From an uncultured Lachnospiraceae bacterium (GTDB lineage Bacteria > Bacillota > Clostridia > Lachnospirales > Lachnospiraceae), in contig CACYMQ010000006.1 of NCBI GenBank assembly GCA_902775555.1, forward strand, positions 1 through 64,000: a stretch of 64,000 nt of DNA, read 5' to 3'. Position numbers and translations under genes: made by a program. The notes under the pieces were generated by a model. That model searched no databases. It saw only the letters and a program-made list of their open reading frames with translations, and was not told the origin of the DNA. Shown here in pieces: positions 47,525 to 55,944 of the stretch; the first letter of the stretch is position 1, and each line of letters begins with the position of its first letter.

Positions 47525-47744
47525 TTTTGTTCTCCTATAGGGCAGGCTGCCTCGCAGGCCACGCCCTCATCATGTTTCGTATGGTGTATGAAGTAACGGA
47601 TTGCTCCGATGCTTCGCATCTTCCGCAATCCTGAACATGCCTCGGGCTTTACGGCCTGCTTTGCAGGCCACGCCCTCATCATGTTCTCACCGTCAAGGTC
47701 GCCCGCCTTTTCCTGCAAGCAGGAAGGCGGCGACTTTGACGGTG
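47525..47744 (-). repeat. Hairpin-rich intergenic repeat element between the GH5 gene and rsmD
   Basis: No gene fits these 220 bp. In the minus direction it holds, first, a long stem-loop directly after the cellulase stop, with CACCGTCAA/TTGACGGTG and CGCCTT/AAGGCG arms (about 47689-47744). Next come two direct copies of ACATGATGAGGGCGTGGCCT (about 47557-47576 and 47665-47684), one with an adjoining GGCCTGC/GCAGGCC hairpin. Between them is a GGATTGC/GCAATCC hairpin with inner GATGC/GCATC. It looks like a palindromic dispersed repeat or a structured RNA leader. Confidence 0.6.
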
Positions 47745-49472
47745 TTACTTCATTGTGTTCCTTAACCAGAGGCCGGTTTCGGAAAGGTCGTCTTCCTTCC
47801 AGCCGGAGGTTTTGCTGCAGTCCGGCTTGATCAGGGCCGAGGACTCATTCTTATTGGATATATTCCATCCGGCATAGGACAGATTATAGTCATTGATCAT
47901 CTGGAACCATGCATCTGCGGAATCATAATCGATCCCTCCGTTACCGGATGCGTCGCAGATACTGAACTCGGAGATAAAGATGGGAAGTCCTGCTTCTCTT
48001 GCAGTCTTCAGCTTATCTCTCAGATTCTCCTTATGGGTAGCTGCATAAAAATGCAGTGTGTACATGATATTTTCCTGACCGGTGATCGGATCCTTGGCCG
48101 CAATGTCGACATCCTGTGACCATGTAGGTGTGCCGACGATTATGATGGACTTGGGCGCATTCTTACGGATCACGGGGATCACCTCCTCCGCGTAGGCCTT
48201 GATGTCCTCCCATGTAGTTCCGCCGTTGGGCTCATTGCAGATCTCATAGAGAACATTATTATAATCTGCATACTTGGAAGACATTTCCTCGAAGAAGGCA
48301 AGTGCCTCTTCCTTATTGTCCTGCGGATTGCTGTCACTCAGAATATGCCAGTCAATGATCACATACATTCCGAGCTGACTTGCATAGTCCACGCCGGAAT
48401 CGATCAGTTTCTTCAGTTTATCCTTATCGCCGTCGGTGCAGTATCCTCCGCCTTCTCCTGTATACATGGCAAGCCGGATCAGGTTGGCTCCCCAGTCATC
48501 CCGGAAGGTACGGAAGGATTCAAGGTTTACATAATCCGGGAACCATGCCAGCCCGTGTGTACTGACTCCCTTCAGCTGATATTCCTTGCCGTTCTTGTCG
48601 ACAAGGTCCACGCCTTTTACGGAGAGGGCCCCGTGTACCTCAAGGGGCGTTCCGTTCTCCGGCTCGGTGACCTTCTTTTTCTCCACCTTTGCCGCTACCG
48701 GCACCTCGATGGTCTCCGTTGCTTCCTTGCCATCCAGGAATACCGCTGCCGCATCCGTCTTCGCAGTCTTGGACTCAGCTTCACTCTTAAAGATCACCTG
48801 TACTCCGTAATTGATGCTGGTCTTCGGTTCGATATTCCGGTCATAATCAACCGGCGTACAGAGGAGATCATCTCCCTTGATCTTGAACTCCGCATTCCAT
48901 CCCTGATCCACCTTCGCATCCTTGAAACCGGGGATCCTTACTTCCCAGTCCTTTATTGCGGATGCGGACCCGTTCTTTACATCCACACTGTACTGAACCA
49001 CAAACCCTTTATCGATAGGCCAGGAAGCGGCAACCTTAACCGTTGCGGAGATTGCCCGCTTTGTTACGGTTTCACCGGCTTTGCCTCCTTCTTCGGATCC
49101 TGCCTCGGTTTTTGCTTCGCTCTTTGCTTCGGTTTCAGCCTCTGTTTTTGCTTCGGTCACTTCGGATGTCGCGTCATCTGTCTTTTTTTCGGTCACAGCC
49201 TCCGTCGTGGCAGAAGCTTCCTTACTGCCATCCTTATCTGATCCGCCGCCCAGCTTATCCGTCACGATAAATGCCACAAGCAGAGTGACCAGCACCGCAA
49301 GCACGATGATCGCGATCTTGTATCCGTTGCCTACCGTCTTAGGCTCCTTCACCAGCGGATTTTCGGATTCCGGCTTTTTCTCTTCCGGCTTTTTCTCTTC
49401 CGGCTTTTTTTCTTCCTGTTTTTTCTCTTCCGTCATTTTTTCTTCCTGTTCTTTGTTCTCGTTCTCTCCCAT
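47745..49472 (-). CDS. Membrane-anchored GH5 cellulase with CBM2-like domain
   Basis: 575 residues from the ATG at 49472 (GAGAGG upstream; a longer frame to 49514 overlaps recG). A charged cytosolic N-terminus with KKPEE repeats, one membrane helix (YKIAIIVLAVLVTLLVAFIV, residues 51-70) and a long T/E/A-rich spacer precede a CBM2-like beta domain (VVQYSVDVKNGSASAIKDWE). A GH5 barrel of the GH5_2 type follows: LKGVSTHGLAW, acid/base Glu in YEICNEPNG, nucleophile Glu in IFISEFSICD. It should hydrolyse beta-1,4-glucan at the cell surface while anchored as a type II protein. It lies in the middle of a housekeeping block and carries no covalent sorting signal. Confidence 0.9.
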   Translation of the reverse strand: MGENENKEQEEKMTEEKKQEEKKPEEKKPEEKKPESENPLVKEPKTVGNGYKIAIIVLAVLVTLLVAFIVTDKLGGGSDKDGSKEASATTEAVTEKKTDDATSEVTEAKTEAETEAKSEAKTEAGSEEGGKAGETVTKRAISATVKVAASWPIDKGFVVQYSVDVKNGSASAIKDWEVRIPGFKDAKVDQGWNAEFKIKGDDLLCTPVDYDRNIEPKTSINYGVQVIFKSEAESKTAKTDAAAVFLDGKEATETIEVPVAAKVEKKKVTEPENGTPLEVHGALSVKGVDLVDKNGKEYQLKGVSTHGLAWFPDYVNLESFRTFRDDWGANLIRLAMYTGEGGGYCTDGDKDKLKKLIDSGVDYASQLGMYVIIDWHILSDSNPQDNKEEALAFFEEMSSKYADYNNVLYEICNEPNGGTTWEDIKAYAEEVIPVIRKNAPKSIIIVGTPTWSQDVDIAAKDPITGQENIMYTLHFYAATHKENLRDKLKTAREAGLPIFISEFSICDASGNGGIDYDSADAWFQMINDYNLSYAGWNISNKNESSALIKPDCSKTSGWKEDDLSETGLWLRNTMK

Positions 49473-49516
49473 ATCGTCCTCTCTTTTGCTTACAGATCCG
49501 CGGGACCGTTTCATGA

Positions 49517-51511
49517 TCAGACATTCTCCCGGTCTGCTGCAGATCCCTCACTCTTTTCCAATACTGCTTCCTGCGCCATCTTCAGGATATCCGCATGCCG
49601 GTAGATATCCGCCAGACGGAACATCAGATCACCGCTCTGCCTTACCCCGAAGAAGTCTCCCGGTCCCCTGAGCCTCAGATCCTCTGCGGCTATGTGGAAC
49701 CCGTCATTTGACTCCTCCAGTACGGACAGACGCTCTTTGGATTCCTCTGTCCGGTTACAGTTGACGAAGATACAGTAGGACTGCGCATTTCCTCTTCCTA
49801 CCCGTCCCCGCAGCTGATGAAGCTGGGCAAGCCCGAAGCGTTCAGCATTTTCTATCATCATCACCGTAGCGTTGGGATTATTGATCCCGACCTCGATCAC
49901 CGTAGTGGATACCAGCACATCCGTCCTATGCTCCGTGAAATCCTGAAGGATCCCCTGCTTCTCGCTCTCCTTCATCTTTCCATGAAGTGCTGCGACCCGT
50001 ACGGAGGGTCCGTAGATCTCCCGCAGATTCCCGGCATAGGAGGTCACCGCCTCCAGTTCCACACCCTCCGCGTCCTCGATCTTCGGACAGATCACATAGG
50101 CCTGGTGTCCGTTTTTCACTTCTTTTCCGATAAACTGATAGGCTGTGGGGCGATAATCCGTCCCCACCACACAGTTCAGGATCTTCTTTCTTCCTCCCGG
50201 CAGCTCCGTGATCAGGGAAATGTCCAGATCCGCATACAGAATGATCGCCAGGGTCCTCGGGATCGGCGTCGCACTCATAACAAGCACATGCGGCAGATCT
50301 CCCTTCTCCGCCAGACGTTCCCTCTGGCGTACCCCGAACCGGTGCTGTTCATCCGTCACTACCAGGCCCAATGACCTGTATTCCACCTTTTCCTGTATCA
50401 GGGCATGGGTTCCGGCCACAACCCGGATCTCTCCGCTCTTCAGACCCTGATAGACACTTCGTTTTTCCTTTACGGACATGGAACCGGTCAGAAGCGCCAC
50501 ACGGATCCCGTAAGGCTTGAACAGTTTTTCCAGATCACGGAAATGCTGCATGGCCAGTACTTCTGTCGGAACCATCAGAGCTCCCTGGTAGCCCGAGCGC
50601 ACCGTAACATACAGCGCCGCTGCGGCTATGATTGTTTTCCCGCAGCCTACATCCCCCTGGATCAGGCGGTTCATCACCATGCCTCCGGACATATCCTTCA
50701 CCACATCCTGTAATGCCTGCTCCTGCCCTTTCGTCAGGGAATAAGGCAGACCCGCCAGAAATCCCCTCAGCGAAACGACGGCTTCCTCCGTAAGCACATG
50801 GCCGGAGGTGAGACGTAAATTCTCCTCCCGCATTTTCGCTACATCCGAAAGGAAGCTGTAAAACTCATCAAAGGCCAGACGACGCACCGCATTCTGAAGG
50901 GTTTCCTCATCCTTCGGAAAATGGATGCCCATTACCGCCTGTCCTTTGGTAAGCAATCCGTATTTGGCACGAAGACCGGGTGCAAGCGGATCGGGAAGTT
51001 CTCCTATCAGCGGTCGCACCTCCCGTATCGCCTTCCGGAGCTGATTGTTCGTGACTCCGGCAGTCAGCGGATAAACCGGCTGAAGAACGCTCTGCATCTC
51101 CTGGTATTTGTACGGTGTATAAAATTCCGGATGCTCCATGACGCGTCTTCTCCCTTTGCGCCGGATCATCCCGGTAAAACAGTAAGTATCTCCCTTATGG
51201 AAGGTGCTTCGAAGGTAGGGGCTGTTAAACCATACGATCTCAACACTTCCGGTTCCGTCATCCGCAGACAAAGTGGTAAGTACATATCTCGGCCCTTTGT
51301 TCACCTTGACGTAGGTACTGACCGTGGCCATGATCGTGATCCTCTCCAGCTCCGGAGCCGTCCGGATCTCCACCGGCCTGCCATACCCCAGATACCTTCG
51401 GGGGTAGGTTCCGATGAGATCTTCCACGGTGTGTATATTCAGTTTCCCGAAGGATTCTGCGGTCTTGTCGCCGATCCCCCGTATGGAGGTCACCGGATCG
51501 GAAAGCTGCAT
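49517..51511 (-). CDS. recG: ATP-dependent DNA helicase RecG
   Basis: 664 residues. The N-terminal wedge/OB domain (TIMATVSTYVKVNKGPRYVL) precedes SF2 helicase motifs: GDVGCGKTIIAAAAL, the RecG-specific DEQHRFGVRQRERL, MSATPIPRT, VSTTVIEVGINNPNA and QLRGRVGRG. It reverses replication forks and processes Holliday junctions. AGGAGG precedes the ATG, 9 nt after fakA. Confidence 0.97.
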   Translation of the reverse strand: MQLSDPVTSIRGIGDKTAESFGKLNIHTVEDLIGTYPRRYLGYGRPVEIRTAPELERITIMATVSTYVKVNKGPRYVLTTLSADDGTGSVEIVWFNSPYLRSTFHKGDTYCFTGMIRRKGRRRVMEHPEFYTPYKYQEMQSVLQPVYPLTAGVTNNQLRKAIREVRPLIGELPDPLAPGLRAKYGLLTKGQAVMGIHFPKDEETLQNAVRRLAFDEFYSFLSDVAKMREENLRLTSGHVLTEEAVVSLRGFLAGLPYSLTKGQEQALQDVVKDMSGGMVMNRLIQGDVGCGKTIIAAAALYVTVRSGYQGALMVPTEVLAMQHFRDLEKLFKPYGIRVALLTGSMSVKEKRSVYQGLKSGEIRVVAGTHALIQEKVEYRSLGLVVTDEQHRFGVRQRERLAEKGDLPHVLVMSATPIPRTLAIILYADLDISLITELPGGRKKILNCVVGTDYRPTAYQFIGKEVKNGHQAYVICPKIEDAEGVELEAVTSYAGNLREIYGPSVRVAALHGKMKESEKQGILQDFTEHRTDVLVSTTVIEVGINNPNATVMMIENAERFGLAQLHQLRGRVGRGNAQSYCIFVNCNRTEESKERLSVLEESNDGFHIAAEDLRLRGPGDFFGVRQSGDLMFRLADIYRHADILKMAQEAVLEKSEGSAADRENV

Positions 51512-51520
51512 AACGGCCTC

Positions 51521-53281
51521 CTATTCCACTGAAACAACATAATAATAGATGGGCTGGCCGCCGTAATGGAGATCCAGATCCACATCCTGGTATTTCTCCC
51601 GGAGTCTGTCGGCCAGGCTCTTTGCCTCCTCTTCGGAGGTATCCATACCGTAATAGATCGTGATCAGGCCGGAATCATCGGTCATCATGGAATCGATCAT
51701 CCGCTCTGTCACATCCACAATATCCGGTCCTACGGCCGCGATCCCGTCATCGCTGATCCCCATGATGTCACCCTTCAGTATCGCCTTACCGTCCACGGAG
51801 GTATCTCTTACGGAAAATGTGACTTCTCCCGTTCTCACCGTTTCCAAAGCCGCATTCATAGCCGCCCGGTTCTCCGCCGGTTCCGCGTCATCCGAAAAGG
51901 CGATCATGGCACTGATCCCCTGGGGAATGGTTTTGGACGGGATCACGATCACATCCTTATCCTTGGAAATATCCGCCGCCTGATTGGCTGCCAGGATGAT
52001 GTTCTTATTATTCGGAAGCACGAAGATATGCTTTGCATGGATAGAATCCACAGCCTTCAGGATATCTTCCGTACTGGGGTTCATGGTCTGTCCGCCTGCC
52101 AGCACGTGGTCCACTCCGATCTCCTTCAGGATATCGGCAAGCCCGTCCCCGGCAGATACCGCTATAAAGCCGTATTCCTTCAAAGGAGCCGTATCCTTCC
52201 CGGATCCGGCAGTCCCGCCTCTCCGATCCATTTTGATCTGCTTAAAGGCCGCATCCTGCTCCGCAGCCCTCTGCTGCTCGATCTCCACTCTCTCGGAGTG
52301 CTCTTCTCTCATATTATCGATCTTCATCCGCGTCAACTGACCGTACTCCAGAGCTTTTTCAAATGCCTGACCGGGATGATTGGTATGGACATGAACCTTC
52401 ACCAGCTCCTCATCCGCCACACATACAAGTGAATCACCGATGGAAAGCAGGAAGCTCTTCAGTTTCTCCACCTCTTCATCCGGAAGCTCCTTCTCCAGGA
52501 GGATGATAAACTCCGTACAGTAAGTGAACTTGATATCCGCAGTGGAGATATCCTCCTTACCGCTGGCCGCTCCGTATACCGGCCGTGCCTTGGGGATATC
52601 ATCCAGCACTCCCGCACCTCTGGCCAGCCGTACGCCCTGTTCCGAATCCTCCGGGAAGATCTCTACTCCCTTCAAAGCCGAAAGGATCCCCCGCAGGATC
52701 TCGATCAGTCCCTGTCCGCCGGAATCCACCACACCGGCCTCAGCCAAAACCGGAAGAAGCTCCGGTGTATGCTCCAGTACCTTCTCTCCGTGCGCAACGA
52801 CTGCCTCCGCAAACTCCAGCATCGGGATCTCTTCATCATCCATCAGCAGCTCTGACGCCTTTTCGGAGACCCCTCTGGCAACAGTCAGGATCGTTCCTTC
52901 CTTCGGCTGCATGACAGCCTTATATGCCGTCTCCACACCGCGTTCGAAACCGGATACAAGATCTACCATCGTAAGCTCCTTCTTCCCGCGGATATCCTTA
53001 CAGAATCCCCGGAGCAGCTGTGACAGGATCACGCCGGAATTCCCGCGGGCTCCACGAAGAGATCCGCCTGAGATTGCCTTGGAAAGACTGTCAATGGTCG
53101 GGTTCTTCTGGTCTCTCACGTCCGCTGCCGCTGCCATCATGGTCAGTGTCATATTCGTTCCCGTATCGCCGTCCGGAACCGGGAAGACATTCAGCTCATT
53201 GATATATTCTTTGTTATTGCTAAGATTGTTCGCTCCCGACAGAAACAGTTTCTGTAACAGAAGCGCGTCTACAGTGTTCAA
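51521..53281 (-). CDS. fakA: DAK2-domain fatty acid kinase subunit FakA (TTG start)
   Basis: 586 residues. The frame opens with TTG after AAAGGAGG and reads NTVDALLLQKLFLSGANNL. The DAK2 nucleotide site NVFPVPDGDTGTNMTLTM and GARGNSGVILSQLLRG are intact; the middle and C-terminal domains match the YloV/FakA family. FakA phosphorylates fatty acids bound to a FakB protein, feeding phospholipid synthesis; no fakB lies in the window. It follows asp23 by 14 nt. Confidence 0.92.
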   Translation of the reverse strand: MNTVDALLLQKLFLSGANNLSNNKEYINELNVFPVPDGDTGTNMTLTMMAAAADVRDQKNPTIDSLSKAISGGSLRGARGNSGVILSQLLRGFCKDIRGKKELTMVDLVSGFERGVETAYKAVMQPKEGTILTVARGVSEKASELLMDDEEIPMLEFAEAVVAHGEKVLEHTPELLPVLAEAGVVDSGGQGLIEILRGILSALKGVEIFPEDSEQGVRLARGAGVLDDIPKARPVYGAASGKEDISTADIKFTYCTEFIILLEKELPDEEVEKLKSFLLSIGDSLVCVADEELVKVHVHTNHPGQAFEKALEYGQLTRMKIDNMREEHSERVEIEQQRAAEQDAAFKQIKMDRRGGTAGSGKDTAPLKEYGFIAVSAGDGLADILKEIGVDHVLAGGQTMNPSTEDILKAVDSIHAKHIFVLPNNKNIILAANQAADISKDKDVIVIPSKTIPQGISAMIAFSDDAEPAENRAAMNAALETVRTGEVTFSVRDTSVDGKAILKGDIMGISDDGIAAVGPDIVDVTERMIDSMMTDDSGLITIYYGMDTSEEEAKSLADRLREKYQDVDLDLHYGGQPIYYYVVSVE

Positions 53282-53295
53282 CCGGTCTTCCTCCT

Positions 53296-53655
53296 TTAAT
53301 CTATGACGCGAACGCCCTCAACATACACATGGATCGCCTTCACCTTCATATTTGTATAATCTTCCACCTGATATTTCACCGTATTGATGAGATTATTGAC
53401 TACCGTACGTATGCTGACTCCATACGCAACTATGATATGGAACGAAACGGTGAGTTCTCTTTTCTCATCAACCTCCACGCTCACGCCTTTTCTGACGGAA
53501 CTGCCGTTAAGAAGTTTGGCCAGACCGTCTCTCACACTGATGGCAGCCATGCCTACGATCCCGAAACAGTTCAGTGCGGCATGACCCGCAAACTCTTCGA
53601 TCACAGCCTCATCCAAGGTGATCTGTCCATTCTCATTTTCAATGAGTTCTGTCAT
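53296..53655 (-). CDS. Asp23/Gls24 family envelope stress protein
   Basis: 119 residues from the ATG at 53655 (AAGGAG upstream; a TTG two codons earlier also opens the frame). The Asp23 core is visible: NGQITLDEAVIEEFAGHAALNCFGIVGMA, VEVDEKRELTVSFHIIVAYG, VKAIHVYVEGVRV. These small alkaline-shock proteins sit at the membrane or envelope. It lies between rpmB (divergent) and fakA, the standard Firmicutes order. Confidence 0.93.
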   Translation of the reverse strand: MTELIENENGQITLDEAVIEEFAGHAALNCFGIVGMAAISVRDGLAKLLNGSSVRKGVSVEVDEKRELTVSFHIIVAYGVSIRTVVNNLINTVKYQVEDYTNMKVKAIHVYVEGVRVID

Positions 53656-53739
53656 AAGCAAACTCTCCTTTCCTCCATCCTCAGCAAAGAGGAAGGATCA
53701 CCTTCAGGTCAAACCCCTCTTTTTGACACAGTTATAGTT

Positions 53740-53768
53740 ATTATATACCATTTTATAAAAAATAGAAA
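53740..53768 (-). promoter_or_regulatory. Possible promoter of asp23-fakA-recG
   Basis: Minus-strand TATAAT (53740-53745) with a poor -35 (TTTCTA) at 17 bp. Only the -10 is convincing. Confidence 0.4.
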
Positions 53769-53813
53769 TAGTTTCCGATGAAATGCATAAGTTGAAAAAA
53801 AATAAATTTCCTC

Positions 53814-53842
53814 TTGCATAGTTGTGTTTTTTCTGTTATTAT
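53814..53842 (+). promoter_or_regulatory. Predicted promoter of rpmB
   Basis: TTGCAT (53814-53819), 17-bp spacer, TATTAT (53837-53842), about 57 bp before the ATG. A second upstream candidate is TTGACA (53723-53728), 17-bp spacer, TACCAT. Confidence 0.75.
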
Positions 53843-53898
53843 ATCCCTTGTTGCGAGCCTGAACAGGCAAATATCGTCATGAAGGAGGTGCCGGAACC

Positions 53899-54087
53899 AT
53901 GGCTAAATGTTTTTATTGTGATAAGTCTGCTCACTTCGGAAATAATGTGAGCCACTCTCATAGAAGATCCAATCATATCTGGAAGCCCAACATCAAGCGC
54001 GTACGTGCGATTGTAAATGGTACTCCTCAGAGAATCTATGTTTGCACATCCTGCCTTAAGTCCGACAAGGTGCAGAGAGCGCAGTAA
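53899..54087 (+). CDS. rpmB: Large ribosomal subunit protein bL28, zinc-binding form
   Basis: 62 residues. Four cysteines (4, 7, 49, 52) in CFYC and CTSC identify the C+ form, which binds zinc. The core GNNVSHSHRRSNHIWKPNI is conserved. AAGGAGGTG lies upstream of the ATG. It is divergent from asp23 and ends at a terminator. Confidence 0.98.
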   Translation: MAKCFYCDKSAHFGNNVSHSHRRSNHIWKPNIKRVRAIVNGTPQRIYVCTSCLKSDKVQRAQ

Positions 54088-54118
54088 TCCTTCATGGATG
54101 CTTATCATAAAACGGACC

Positions 54119-54157
54119 AAGAGGGACGGTATCGGATCACCCGAAACCGTCCCTCTT
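54119..54157. terminator. Terminator between convergent rpmB and gerW
   Basis: AAGAGGGACGG (54119-54129) pairs with CCGTCCCTCTT (54147-54157). A T-rich stretch follows on the plus side and a weaker one on the minus side. Confidence 0.85.
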
Positions 54158-54186
54158 AGTTTGCGTTCTTTTCTTTCTTCGGAGGA

Positions 54187-54600
54187 TCAGAACTCCTTAT
54201 CCTCCAGAGTCTCGATAGCCTCTTCTACCGCTTCCTTATCCTTGTTCTTTCCCAGAAGATCCTGTATCTTGGAAGTGACACCCGGGATCATATCCAGTAC
54301 CTTGCTCAATGTACTCTCCTCGGCGATGGGCATGATCCTTGCATTTCCGTTCTGAAGAACGATCACTGCGGAAGGAGAAAGCTTGCCTCCGACACTTCCG
54401 AATGCATTATTGGAGCCCCTTGCACTTCCCATGGCTCCGGCACCTACGCCGAAGTTTACATCTACCAGCGGGATCAGAGTGGTCTCCCCCACCTGGATAG
54501 GATCTCCCACAACGGTTTTGGAAGTAAGAAAAGCGTCCATTCCCTGAAAAAGCTTTCCCACTGTCTGATTGAAATCACTCTTTGAAACCTGATTTGCCAT
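54187..54600 (-). CDS. GerW/YtfJ family sporulation protein
   Basis: 137 residues. The glycine-rich core ETTLIPLVDVNFGVGAGAMG and GSVGGKLSPSAVIVLQNG are diagnostic of GerW (YtfJ). In Bacillus it is needed for germination with some nutrients and is made in the forespore. AGGAGG precedes the ATG. It is the last gene of a five-gene minus-strand run, 12 nt after DUF2953. Confidence 0.93.
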   Translation of the reverse strand: MANQVSKSDFNQTVGKLFQGMDAFLTSKTVVGDPIQVGETTLIPLVDVNFGVGAGAMGSARGSNNAFGSVGGKLSPSAVIVLQNGNARIMPIAEESTLSKVLDMIPGVTSKIQDLLGKNKDKEAVEEAIETLEDKEF

Positions 54601-54612
54601 TTGTTCTTCCTC

Positions 54613-55629
54613 CTATATCTTCTTTGCCAGTTTGATCGTTCTTCTTGTGTCTTTTCTGAGATAGAATATCAATGCGGGGACAGCCAGGGATCCAAGACGG
54701 ACCCGCCCCTTCACATCTCCCTTTACCTCTATCACTTTATGATGAAAATCGGGTTCGATCAATAACCATTTCCCGAACACGGGATATAACCATACGATCT
54801 TTCCCAGCATCATTCCGGTATCCGCTGCGGAACCCAGTCCGACATGAACCCATATCCCGCCCTTTTTCGGTTTCAGATGCTTAATGATCTTTATCAGCAG
54901 TTTCTTGGCTCTCTCTATGGTCCGCTGTGTTGCTTCCCTGTCCAGGAACTGCCTGACATGATCGATCTTCGTTTCCACCTTCTCTATCTTCTGCCGGAAC
55001 TGTTCCATTTTATACTCGAGGGTTTCCTCCGGCGGTTTCTCGGGCTTCGGCTGTTTCTTCTCCTCTGCCTTCCTAGCTTTTGCCTCTTCCTTTTCTCTCT
55101 TTAACCGGGCCTTTCTCTCCTTTTTCGTCTCCGGCCGGCCGGACCCGAAGATCTCCAGGTCCTCCGTATCATCCTCTGCTGTTCCGTTGGGATTCGGGAT
55201 CACACTGTCATCATCCTTCGGAACCGGAAGCTGCTCCCCGGCAGGCTCCGCGTCTTTTACTTTCTCTTCCTCTTCCGAAGGAGCCCCTTCGGTTATTATC
55301 TTCTCCGGTTCATTCTCTCTGTCCGTCTGTACAGCTTCCTGCTTAGCCGCCGTCTCCTCAGTCTTTTTACCCATTTCCATCTGATAGACGGTAAACCAGG
55401 CGGCTTTGGCCTTCACTAGAAGACCTTTATCCTTCTCAAAGGTACCCAGGACCCGGAAGAACAGCCATCGGACTTTGAAATCGGCATCCACCGCTTCCTC
55501 CGTATACTGTCCCCTTGCTTTATACCGGATCGGTACGAGGAGCACGATCAGCGCGAGCAGGAGGATCAGCCCTATGATACATAGCAGGATGATCCCCAGG
55601 ATCTTTAGAATTGTAAGGACTACGGCCAT
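54613..55629 (-). CDS. DUF2953 domain protein
   Basis: 338 residues. One N-terminal membrane helix (ILGIILLCIIGLILLLALIVLLV), then VPIRYKARGQYTEEAVDADFKVRWLFFRV, a charged E/K-rich spacer of about 110 residues (KKERKARLKREKEEAKARK), then the C-terminal part (GIWVHVGLGSAADTGMMLGKI). DUF2953 (YtfI type) is normally next to GerW, as here, and linked to sporulation. The extracellular domain has no known activity. GGAGG precedes the ATG. Confidence 0.88.
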   Translation of the reverse strand: MAVVLTILKILGIILLCIIGLILLLALIVLLVPIRYKARGQYTEEAVDADFKVRWLFFRVLGTFEKDKGLLVKAKAAWFTVYQMEMGKKTEETAAKQEAVQTDRENEPEKIITEGAPSEEEEKVKDAEPAGEQLPVPKDDDSVIPNPNGTAEDDTEDLEIFGSGRPETKKERKARLKREKEEAKARKAEEKKQPKPEKPPEETLEYKMEQFRQKIEKVETKIDHVRQFLDREATQRTIERAKKLLIKIIKHLKPKKGGIWVHVGLGSAADTGMMLGKIVWLYPVFGKWLLIEPDFHHKVIEVKGDVKGRVRLGSLAVPALIFYLRKDTRRTIKLAKKI

Positions 55630-55925
55630 AGCAGTCCTCCTTCCCGATCCAGATGATCCTCCAGTATGTCAGCCACCAGCTGCTTTGCACCGTTTCGGCT
55701 GTCTGAGATCCCGATCACCAGGATCTCCCCGTCCATATTTCTGTAGAAATGCTGTAAAAGCTCATTATACTCATAGATCTCCAGCAGGCCATGGGAAAAG
55801 ACAGGAAGCGTCACCACAAAAAAGGGGACGGAAGCTTTCCCCTTTACGATCCGGCTCAGCTTCTTATTGAAGCTTTTCTTCTTCTCGATATCCGTATAGA
55901 TATTGTCTGCCAGTTTCATTTCCAA
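55620..55925 (-). CDS. Conserved-looking small protein, unknown (101 aa)
   Basis: 101 residues, no signal or membrane segment. Basic N-terminus, then PFFVVTLPVFSHGLLEIYEYNE and DGEILVIGISDSRNGAKQLVADIL, an alpha/beta pattern. The start is either TTG at 55925 (AGGGTGA 6 nt upstream) or ATG at 55919 with poorer spacing. It overlaps DUF2953 by 10 bp and begins 19 nt after the 463-residue gene, which argues that it is real. I recognise no family. Confidence 0.65.
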   Translation of the reverse strand: MEMKLADNIYTDIEKKKSFNKKLSRIVKGKASVPFFVVTLPVFSHGLLEIYEYNELLQHFYRNMDGEILVIGISDSRNGAKQLVADILEDHLDREGGLLWP

Positions 55926-55944
55926 AATGTATCACCCTATCAGT

